A stretch of 64,000 nucleotides of DNA, from the NCBI GenBank assembly GCA_012845835.1, contig JABAKD010000010.1, positions 5,519,288 through 5,583,287 of the forward strand. The letters run 5' to 3'. Below are positions 58,101 through 64,000 of the stretch, piece by piece (positions within the stretch are counted from its first letter, which is position 1; each line of letters starts with the position of its first letter). The notes below the pieces were generated by a model. It saw only the letters and a program-made list of their open reading frames with translations, was not told the origin of the DNA and searched no databases. Source of the DNA: Undaria pinnatifida (lineage: Eukaryota > Sar > Phaeophyceae > Laminariales > Alariaceae). The translations under genes and the position numbers were made by a program.

Positions 58101-61100
58101 ATCTGCGCCTACGTACGTCTCCAAATCAAACTCCAAGTGCACAGACCCCAAGTCATCATCTCCCCTGAAAGTTAGCCCTAAGTCAGACGTAGCGTTCAGA
58201 TACTCGAGCATCTTCTGTGCCGCCTTGCAGTGAATCGCCTTGGGGTCATGGGAAAACCGCGCGATTGCCCGAACTGCATTCGCGATATCGGGCCTCGTCT
58301 GGTTCGCGACCCACATCAGGCTCCCCACGATCTCACGGAACGCTACATCCACTACTGTCTCCTCCTCGCTCTCGTGCCTGAGACCAATGGAAGGAGTAGC
58401 GGGAATGGGGCTAGACTTCGAGACTCCAAATCGATTTAGTACACTCCGGATAAACTGGGTCTGCGAAATCTCCAAAGTGCTTTTCTCCCGGTCTCTTTTG
58501 TACTCACTGCCCATGTACCACTCTACCTTCCCAGGATGTTTGGTGGGAAATCTCTGGTTGAGGGCATTGACTACAAACTTCAGCTACCTCCTCAGTAGCT
58601 TCAATCTTGATGGCGTCAACATGAAAGACCATCATCGCCACAACGTCACCAGCAACCCTCACTCAAAACACAGAGGGATCTACCAAGCATTGCTCGAAAC
58701 CACACTCCACGAATGTTGACGACAAAAGCTGATACCACGCTCGACCGCTCTGCTTCAGGCCGTAAAGGGCCTTGTTGAGTACCACTACCTTCTCAGATAC
58801 TGATCCACAACCGGGGGGCAGACCCAGTAGATATCAGTGTCAATTTCCGACTGAATGAAAGCCTGATCTACATCTAAGCGTCTCAGGTCCCAGTAAAGCT
58901 TACACGCCATGGCCGCTATCAACCTGTCAGAGGTAGCAAATGATGTAGGAGCAAATGTCTCAAAGTAGTCTACTCCTTCTACCTGGCTGTACCCCATAGC
59001 CACCATACGGACATTCGCCCTGTCAGCCATACCATGCGAATCACCCTTCAACTTGTACGGCCACTTGGTGTCGACGATGTTGCATCCCTCAGGAATTTCT
59101 TCAACTCCCGCAAAGGTTCCGGCCGCCACGAGCCCATCGAACTCCATCCTCATCGCCTCCGTCCACACGTCCGAATACTGCGACGAGCATACCGCAGGGT
59201 ACGACACTGGCTCCGGCCCTGCTTCTCGGACGAGACATTTCGGTAACTCGACCGGCTTACGGCTAACCTCTGGTCCACCCACTCCATTGCCACTTCTGGG
59301 GAGGGGAATCCCCCATCAGCGTCGAGCAACACTTCCGGCGGGGAGTGTAGGCCATGGAGGAAATGGTGAAAGGGGTTCAGTGGGCGGTGAAAATCTGCCG
59401 GCCCCCGACACTTCAACTGCCCCACCAGATGTTCATTTGTCGTCGGAGAACAACGAGACGTCTGCCGACGGCGACATCTCGGTAGAGGGGAGCGACATCG
59501 TCATCGGACGAGAGTCGTCCGGAGTCTATGATTGTGCGCACTGCGGAGCGCCAACTTGTATCGAGCTTCCTTGGACGAAGAGATGGCGAGGGGCAGGGGC
59601 GAACCAGAGCGCAAACGCGAGCGCTCAATCAAGACGCAGCTGGCCTGGTTAGTATGTTTGGGCCCGATGAAGGGGTCAAACTAATCCATGGGCTGCTGGC
59701 AGTACAAGAGGTTACCCGCAGGCCGGACGAGACATTTCGGTAACTCGCCCGGCTTACGGGTAACCTTCTGTACCGCCAGCAGCCCATGGATTAGTTTGCC
59801 CCTTTCATCGGGCTCGAACATACCAACCAGGCCGGCTGCGTCTTGATTGAGCGCTCGCGTCTGCGCTCTGGTTCGCCCCTGCCCCTCGCCATCTCTTCGT
59901 CCAAGGAAAAGCTCGATTCAAGTTGGCGCTCCGCAGTCCGTACCATCGTAGACTCCGGGCGACTCTCGTCCGATGACGATGTCTCGCTCCCCTCTACCGA
60001 GATGTTGCCGTCGGCAGACGTCTCGTTGCTGTCCGACGACAAATAAAGATCTGGTGGGGCAGTTGCAGTGTCGGGGGCCGGCAGATTTTCACCGCCCACT
60101 GGACCCCTTTCGCCATTTCCTCCATGGCCTACACTCCCCGCCGGAAGTGTTGCTCGACGCTGATGGGGGATTCCCCTCCCCAGAAATGACAATGGAGTCG
60201 GTGGACCGGAATCGAAATCATCTAGCCCTCTCGGCTCTGGCGTCTCTCCCAGCTCCAGTGTCCCTCCCGGCTCTGACGTCCCTCCCGGCTCCGGTGCCCC
60301 AGCCAATTCCGGCGATATCGACTGCTGCAGTTGCACCGGTGGCACTTCCATATCCGGTGGAGCCTCCCACCAGGCGACGTCTCTTGTTTCAATCGCCTTT
60401 GCCCGCGTCAGCATCCGCAATGAGTCACAGGGGTGGTCGATGCCCGGCCCGAGGTAGAAGCTACCCTCGCACCCGGGGAACGACTTCGACGGGCGGTTCC
60501 AGCGGCAATACCCCGGACGAAGAAACGGGTGTGCTGATGCAGGTGCCGCCTTGCCGTACCACATCTCGTGCGGCGACTTGTTGCCTGGGTTAGATGTCGT
60601 CGCAGTGCGGTTCAGGGCTTCGCACGCCCAGTGGACAGCCTCAGCCCAGAGGGTCTCCGATGGTGGCAGTTTGATATGGGGAAAGAGGATGGGGGCTTGG
60701 ACGCGAGCGGCGAGAGCCGCGTTTTGGATTATGCCGAGGGCTCTCTCGGCATCGCCGTTCAATTCTGGACTCTTTGCGTTCGTGAATTCCTGTTTTATAC
60801 AACATTGTCTGCATACGTCCCCGAAATCCTCACCAAAGAATCCTCCACCGTTGACAGAACTTACTATCTCTGCCTCCGACGGCACACCACCCGCACGCAC
60901 ACCAGCCAAAAAACTTCCTGAAGGCGTCAGCGGCATCGGATTTACGCTCGATAAAGTTTACCCAAGAGTACCGGGTAAACTCGTCCTTCACTATCATCAC
61001 ATACCGTTTACCTTGCAGTGAACGGACCCTCTTAGGCCCACTGAGATCGAAAAATAATCTTCCTAGCTTCTGCGTAGCTCGTGATTTTGTACTGTCGGCA

Positions 61101-63546
61101 ATCGGCTTATGGTATCCCTTGGTCGTGGAACAACCAGTGCACCGTCTCAAGTCACCTAGTACTCCTACACCTACCAGGTAGCGATTTGGCTGTCTCTATC
61201 AACATAAATTCGTTAGCATGGCCGTGCACGCAGCAGTGGAAAACGTTGATGTCTATAGCAGCCTCACGCGAGTCAGCATTACCGGGGGCGCTCACCGGGA
61301 ATACCAGGGGAACAGAGTGAGCAGGCTGCACGGGGTTCTCGATAGGCTCGGGAACCGACATGGGAAAGGGGATGTAGTCGTCATCAGGGTCAATCCTTCT
61401 AACAAAGTTTGAGTATCCAGATCCTTCACTCCAAAACCGAAGACGTCCATCCGTTCAAGCCACGCTCATATCTTCATCATCAGTCACGAAACCTACTCCT
61501 CGCGTGTGAGCAGTCATTAAGGAAAAAAGGTTGAAAGCCAAGTCGGGTACGTAAGCCACCTTCTCCAGCCTTACTGGGACACCTCCTCCTTTGCTGGGAA
61601 AAGCTACAGTCAGCGACCCGTAATCCTCAACGCCAATCAGAGTATCGTTACCAATCTTAAACTTGTCCTCGGTTGGGTGCAAGTCACGGAGCAGCTCAGC
61701 TGATCTAGTCATGTGAAAGGCCGCGCCACTATCAGCTATCATCTTCTCTGTACCGTCCTCACTCTGCTCGCGCCCTCCTACCGGGTCACTCTTACCAAGC
61801 ATAGCAATCGTCAGACACACCTTAACCTCACCAGAACCGTCATGGGATTTCTTCGCGGCGCGGATGGCGCGTGCGGTACAGTCGTACCATCGATGGCCTG
61901 GCTCCAGGCATCGGTGACACTTGTTCCACATGCCGTCGTACTTCCTCTCCCCGTCCTTCGTACTGCTGTTGCCGTTTTCGGTTGCAGCAGCACTACCGGA
62001 AATACCCTTACCAGCCACACCCTTACCAGTTCAGTCATTCTTGCCACTACCTTCCTGCTTACGGTTTTGGCGGGCGGGCTTGTTCGCAACGAGGGCTTGT
62101 CCTACATGACGATTCTTCCAGCTCGTATTTGTAGACATGATTGTGTACCTCTGCCTGACCATTGCCTCTCTCTCGGCACGGATGATGTTGCTCTTGTCAC
62201 AATATCGTACGCTATTCGGATTCGTAGTCTGTCGTAAGTACTTCTACGATCTTCAAATTAACATCCTCTACAGGTAGGTACACCCCCAAGGATTCTAGCA
62301 CGCCCACGATCTTGTCTACCCGCGCGAAAAGCCTTATCAGACCTTCGTTATTTTCCATCTCCAATTCACTGAAAAAGACGTTGCCATTTCGATTTCTCGG
62401 AGAGAGTTTTGGGTAAGCACCAATCGCGCAGTAGTCGCCAACCAGCACTAGGTGAGTTGGTGCAAAACACCGTGCTCAGCAACTCGCGGTCCGTGATGCT
62501 CTCCGTTAAACATGTCCACGCAACACGTGCTCGTCCAATGCTAGCCTCACTGAATCCTTGATCAAGCAAAAAACGAGAAGTCACGGAGGGATCGCCTACA
62601 GGAATGTCAGTTACAGTTGTAAATGCCTGCATACAATCATTCGACAGCGCAAACCCCTCAAAATATATCTTCCATAGAAAGGAAAATCTACACTATTCCC
62701 CGGTTTGGGAACAACAGTTTTGATGCTGCTTATTTCCCGAGATCCTAAGGCGAAACTGCTACCCCTGGCAACCTCGACTTCAACACTTTGCAGCAGACTT
62801 TTGATGTTGACTCCTTCATCTACGGCTGGGTAAGGCAGACCCTGAACCACACCCCAAGAATTCTCAAATCCAGATCCCCCCGCAAAATCCCTTTCCAAGG
62901 AAGTTTCCACTAAATATCCCATGGGCACCATTATCCCGCAATGACCCGTGTGCAACTGTGCAACTGCCCGACGTACATTCGTTGATGTAACCTGTATTGA
63001 ATAGTCGTTTCCGTGAGTACTCCGACGTCCGTGACGACACGCACAAAGAAACAAAACACCATCTCCGCGACATGCCACCGCTCGTTGCATTACGAGGACG
63101 GATGTCGAACGCCGCAGCGGCAAGCACCACGAAACGAAATCGCTTGGAAATCACGCAGAACGAGCAAACATCCGTTCACCTACCCACTGGAAAACACCCA
63201 AACACCCAAACACCCAAACACCCAAATACCCCCCTCAGCCAAGGCAAGCCAAATCAAGCCAAAAACAATCCCAACCTTAACCCAGCCTACGGCAAAACCA
63301 AGCCAGACCATGCCAAACCAGCAAAAATCGCAATCTAAGCCCAAGCCAGGTCAGGATACGAAACTACAAAATACGCACCTTCCCGTCGGCCGCGAAGCTC
63401 TGCGCGAAGCGAGCCGCCAGGCGCACGTTGGCGCTCGAAACGTCGTAGGCAGAGCTGCCAGAGTCCTCCAGGTAGTCCTGCTGGAGGGGAGGGAACTCCA
63501 CCTCAACGAGGTTCAACCCGTCGGCAAAGGCCGCCTCCACCGCCGC
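48836..63546 (-). CDS. DUF1995 family plastid protein, LPA3-like; 7 exons visible, 5' end missing
   Basis: DUF1995 proteins of the LPA3 type are plastid factors; Arabidopsis LPA3 helps CP43 join photosystem II. Seven exons (listed below) join in phase to 288 codons plus stop. Domain order fits the family: an N-terminal helix that interacts with no visible transit peptide (AAVEAAFADGLNLVEVEFPP), a strand with VSVLLPDEAELDRAI, the core VFSCQELPDLKEL with FFNLRLDTLRGDLGLPAFPP, then LHYEFLCRVKPVYLLRTRAY and FRVYPGAYQCLL, ending TWWEEDSDIEESSNW. The Met start and plastid transit peptide must lie upstream, beyond 63,546 or outside the window. Introns are GT-AG except one GC donor. A Ty1/copia remnant fills most of the 6.9-kb intron 63,378-56,448. 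The assignment to DUF1995 is firm; LPA3 rather than another DUF1995 paralogue is my inference from the core and C-terminal blocks. Confidence 0.85.
49050..49117. repeat. CAGG microsatellite
   Basis: About 15 CAGG units with one GCGG interruption, in the last DUF1995 intron. Confidence 0.95.
49160..49281. repeat. Imperfect 45-bp repeat after DUF1995 exon f
   Basis: On the reverse strand, TTGTGCCCATTGGTGTCCGT is followed by GTGACGTGCAAGATGATTTG, TTTTGTGCCGATTAGTGTCC and GCGACGACCTGCAAGGTAGG. This last unit ends in a plausible 5' splice site, AAG/GTAGGT. Confidence 0.6.
49282..49347 (-). CDS. DUF1995/LPA3-like exon f
   Basis: Twenty-two codons, VHTSTKRQSLGEFKDEL then TNALK, matching the SRxTLGExKEEL-type segment near the family C-terminus. 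Acceptor TTGTGTTGTAG, donor AAG/GTATTC, phase 0. An imperfect tandem repeat of about 45 bp follows the donor (49,160-49,281). Confidence 0.85.
49824..50044. mobile_element. hAT-like MITE R3
   Basis: It starts CAGGGCTTTTCGCGGATC and ends CCTGTGAAAAGACCTG. Inside is a run of GGGTC pentamers (49,940-49,978). It lies in the intron between DUF1995 exons e and f. Confidence 0.55.
51765..52205. repeat. Interspersed repeat R1 with a three-copy 70-75 bp tandem
   Basis: Three units carry AAAGGTATACCTGGCCGGTT, GACCTCCTCAAG and CTACTCTAATAATTTTTAC (51,780-52,022). The R1 3' half follows (ACGAACGAATGATGTCGAAG, GATATTGAGCCCGTCATG). It lies in the intron between DUF1995 exons e and f. Confidence 0.65.
52508..52681 (-). 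CDS. DUF1995/LPA3-like exon e
   Basis: Fifty-eight codons: SLHYEFLCRVKPVYLLRTRA, YSRTISKKPFLVNYQGAQFR, VYPGAYQCLLDVGSRYKR. This is the C-terminal half of the DUF1995 fold. Acceptor CGCATACAG, donor AGG/GTGAGA, phase 0. Confidence 0.92.
52695..52925. repeat. Interspersed repeat R12, partial
   Basis: A G-rich run, TTGAACACGCATCCCTGTCG, AGACGGAGCA, then CGCATCAGGCATG and GTAGCACGCAGGACTATGAA. It lies between DUF1995 exons d and e, beside the acceptor of exon e. Confidence 0.55.
53441..53605 (-). CDS. DUF1995/LPA3-like exon d, GC donor
   Basis: Encodes PIEGTDIYVALVFSCQELPD, LKELHKIKPDAKIVFFNL and RLDTLRGDLGLPAFPPK, the family core. Acceptor GTAAACAG. The donor reads AAG/GCGAGT, a GC-AG intron with an otherwise good consensus. 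A second AG nine bases further in is possible but would change phase. Confidence 0.9.
53660..54260. repeat. Interspersed repeat R12, long copy
   Basis: A G16 run, TTGACCCCGCATCCCTTTCG, AGACGGAGCACC, CGTATCAAGCATG, GTAGGACTGTAGACTA, then GCACGAGTGACTCTGTATAT. It lies between DUF1995 exons c and d. Confidence 0.6.
54555..54720. repeat. GAACC-type satellite bordered by a copy of DUF1995 exon c end
   Basis: On the reverse strand, TCGGTCGCGGCTGGTGATCG then AGGTTAG (54,592-54,560) copies the exon c end TCGGTCGCGGCACTGGGGTC then ATCGAGGTTAG. Between the two lies a run of GGTTCAGTYTGATTC and TTCCGTTCC units (54,595-54,715). Confidence 0.65.
54783..54852 (-). CDS. DUF1995/LPA3-like exon c
   Basis: Completes Gly, then RRTAASLDALLMSFVGRGT and GVIE. 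Acceptor GTCGTCAG and donor GAG/GTTAGG. It is supported mainly by fitting phase on both sides and position, as this part of the family varies. A decayed copy of its 3' end and donor lies about 200 bp downstream. Confidence 0.75.
55403..55585. mobile_element. pogo/Tigger-like MITE R7
   Basis: Left end CAGTAGAGGTTCCTGCATAG with AGCCGGTTG; right end ACCGGCACCATAGAGGAACC. The interior repeats CTCTATAGTGCCGGTTGCC. It lies in the intron between DUF1995 exons b and c. Confidence 0.5.
55675..55745. mobile_element. R6 MITE end
   Basis: TCAGCTGAGTTCGATAAATT, then GGGTCGATACTCATCTTTGC and AAGCTGCGTGATACACCGG. This is the best-preserved R6 right end in the window. It lies in the intron between DUF1995 exons b and c. 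Confidence 0.55.
56338..56447 (-). CDS. DUF1995/LPA3-like exon b
   Basis: Encodes EVSVLLPDEAELDRAIEDEG then ISPGVMLRTLRSS plus two bases. The LLPDEAE strand is the DUF1995 position following the first helices. The acceptor is a long T-tract plus GCAG; the donor is GG/GTGAGA in phase 2. Exon c starts with the single base this phase requires. Confidence 0.86.
56545..56625 (+). mobile_element. tRNA-like SINE head
   Basis: GGAGTTCGAACCCCGC at about 56,582 is a box B sequence following a TGGCGATTGCG stretch. No cloverleaf could be drawn, so it looks like a SINE remnant rather than a tRNA gene. It lies about 100 bp upstream of DUF1995 exon b. Confidence 0.35.
57000..57490. repeat. Interspersed repeat R1 ending in a 45-bp satellite (6 copies)
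   Basis: The R1 signature is GGTTGAGCTCCTCAAAGTG, CTTTACGAAC, GAACGAGTGTCTTGGAAGGC and TATTGAGCTCCTCG. About six 42-46 bp units with AATCTGCTGCAGCC and GCATGGGATGACTCGCGGAA follow (57,215-57,487). Related R1 copies lie at 31.3, 37.3 and 51.8 kb. Confidence 0.65.
57690..57785. repeat. 16-bp tandem repeat at the copia 3' breakpoint
   Basis: About five units of GTTTGCATGCCATATT. The copia RNase H sequence stops where this array begins. Confidence 0.8.
57785..58514 (-). pseudogene. copia RNase H region, truncated
   Basis: It begins with the link QTQFIRSVLNRFG, then VGSLMWVANQTRPDIANAVR, a degenerate ADYAHQVKDRRSVSGV, and VYEDNKGAIDSA with the RNase H Asp. It ends in SSSKPVLLWYPAAGDI near 57,790, before the usual KHIDVRYH block. 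At least one stop and frame change fall between 57,950 and 58,050. Confidence 0.85.
58580..59230 (-). pseudogene. copia reverse transcriptase, inactive
   Basis: RT blocks: EGCNIVDTKWPYKLKGDS, VAMGYSQVEGVDYFETFAPT and RRLDVDQAFIQSEIDTDIYW. After a frameshift at about 58,790 come VVLNKALYGLKQSGRAWY and, past a stop, VFHVDAIK. The catalytic YVDD is therefore HVDA, with the second Asp lost. Confidence 0.9.
59266..60208. repeat. Inverted duplication inside copia pol
   Basis: The integrase-RT spacer is present twice in opposite orientation: 59,750-60,208 on the reverse strand and 59,266-59,712 as its inverted copy. Both encode GRGIPHQRRATLPAGSVG on opposite strands. The spacer between the arms is under 50 bp, and its CGGACGAGACATTTCGGTAA also occurs at 59,229, just outside the left arm. 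The result is a palindrome of about 0.94 kb that separates integrase from RT. Confidence 0.85.
60280..61361 (-). pseudogene. copia pre-integrase and integrase, frameshifted, catalytic Asp lost
   Basis: The HHCC part is split by a frameshift: FHCCVHGHANEFMLIETAKS, then RCTGCSTTKGYHKP. The first catalytic Asp is in LFFDLSGPK. A second frameshift near 60,920 precedes VSSVNGGGFFG, where the family normally has RSDxGGEF, so the second catalytic Asp is missing. The Glu survives in SPELNGDAERALG. The C-terminus has NRTATTSNPGNKSPHEMWYG. Confidence 0.85.
61455..62018 (-). pseudogene. copia zinc knuckle and aspartic protease
   Basis: A CCHC zinc knuckle, CHRCLEPGHRWYDC, is followed by the protease motif IADSGAAFHMT and the family-typical KIGNDTLIGVEDYGSLTV and KVAYVPDLAFNLFSL. 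This 187-codon frame is intact, and the catalytic Asp-Ser-Gly is present. Confidence 0.88.
61950..62930 (-). pseudogene. copia gag remnant
   Basis: Pieces in shifting frames: KPGNSVDFPFYGRYILRG (about 62,690), MQAFTTVTDIPVGDPSV (62,632), SAGWRLLRDWCLPKTLSEKS, and RLFARVDKIVGVLESLGVYL (about 62,330). The last is typical of copia gag before the zinc knuckle. At least one frameshift separates the pieces near 62,370. The N-terminal part, upstream of 62,650, is less certain. Confidence 0.7.
63183..63345. repeat. ACCCAAAC satellite and CAAGCCAAA-rich stretch
   Basis: Five ACCCAAAC units (63,188-63,226) are followed by degenerate AGCCAAATCAAGCC repeats to about 63,345, next to the donor of DUF1995 exon a. 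Confidence 0.8.
63379..63546 (-). CDS. DUF1995/LPA3-like exon a (first visible)
   Basis: Fifty-six codons: AAVEAAFADGLNLVEVEFPP, LQQDYLEDSG, then NVRLAARFAQSFAADGK, the typical N-terminal part of DUF1995. Acceptor TTTTGTTAG and donor AAG/GTGCGT, phase 0 at both ends. The preceding exon was not found between here and 64,000. Confidence 0.88.
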
Positions 63547-64000
63547 CTAACAAAAGAGCATGGCAAACAGACGAGAGAGCACGCACGGGGCGGTAATGAT
63601 TCTCCCACACTGATTCGCCTCTGTGCTCGATCGTCACGTTTACTTTCCAGCTTAACTAAAAAGAGGATTTACCCTCAGCGGCCTTCCTTCTGGGATTTTG
63701 CAGTGAGGTTGGAGCCAAGTCCTTGCCTTGGGTGCGCCTTGAAGGTGAACCCCCTCATAAGACAAGGCCGATGGCAAGTCTTAAGACATCGCCAACAAGA
63801 GGGACGAGACCGCCGCCGCCGTTCCCGCCTTGACCCCCCCCCCTGAACCTCATCCCGCCCATCTTCTCGTAGCCAAAACACCTGGACAGGGGCCAATAAT
63901 ACCAACAACTACCACATCAACGACCGCAAAAGCAACCACAACCCGCAACAACAGCAGCAGCATCAACACCACCATCAACCCCAACACCATCACCACCACC
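63547..64000. other. Upstream of DUF1995 exon a: SINE fragment and triplet-rich edge
   Basis: An S1 SINE piece lies at about 63,640-63,715 (ACTTTCCAGCTT ... CCCTCAGCGGCCTTCCTTCT). The last 100 bp are CAACAAC/CATCAC-rich. I found no exon encoding the N-terminus or transit peptide. Confidence 0.45.

Larger units (their letters stand above)
57785..62930 (-). mobile_element. Ty1/copia retrotransposon, decayed, in DUF1995 intron
   Basis: Gag, protease, integrase, reverse transcriptase and RNase H pieces lie in copia order (integrase before RT) on the reverse strand, the same strand as the host gene. Frames are broken by frameshifts and stops, and active sites are damaged. I see no matching LTR pair: the 3' end breaks off in RNase H near 57.8 kb, beside a short tandem repeat. 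It is an old insertion, not autonomous. Confidence 0.9.

Overview
The window looks like nuclear DNA of a flagellated, photosynthetic eukaryote, most likely a stramenopile alga of the brown-alga type. The evidence is two spliced genes with GC-rich coding exons, one for a ciliary transport protein and one for a plastid photosystem II assembly protein. They sit among introns of up to 7 kb that are packed with transposons and simple repeats. Internal TTAGGG-type (CCCTAA) tracts also occur. The lineage call is inference; gene structure and families are read from the sequence.

Layout. Positions 1-11,959 hold no gene I can name. They contain MITE-like elements, a tRNA-derived SINE, telomere-like repeat elements, tandem duplications, one convincing small reverse-strand coding piece (4801-4935) and weak reverse-strand exon-like sequence at 10.9-11.8 kb. 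From 11,960 to 45,389 on the + strand lies a complete IFT56/TTC26/DYF13 gene: 17 exons, 16 introns, 560 codons plus stop, with consistent splice phases throughout. Its introns carry an 18-bp minisatellite, SINEs, hAT-like, pogo-like and Harbinger-like MITEs, and many satellites. Intron 5 also holds a pair of intronless OTU-type cysteine-protease ORFs flanked by the ends of another repeat family (called R5 here).

From 63,546 down to 48,836 on the - strand lies a DUF1995 gene, closest to LPA3 (low PSII accumulation 3). Seven exons are visible; the 5' exon or exons fall outside or were not found. Its first visible intron (6.9 kb) contains a decayed Ty1/copia element at about 57.8-62.9 kb, in the same orientation as the gene. 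The element's reverse transcriptase active site is damaged and it holds a roughly 0.45-kb inverted duplication. One DUF1995 intron uses a GC donor. The two genes converge across 3.4 kb of repeats.

Three observations stand out. Several exons are followed, inside the next intron, by decayed copies of their own 3' end plus the 5' splice site; one copy forms a plausible in-frame 36-nt cassette. The OTU ORFs lie between the two termini of the R5 repeat, whose other copies are only 0.5-0.6 kb long. A tRNA-derived SINE family is spread through most of the window.
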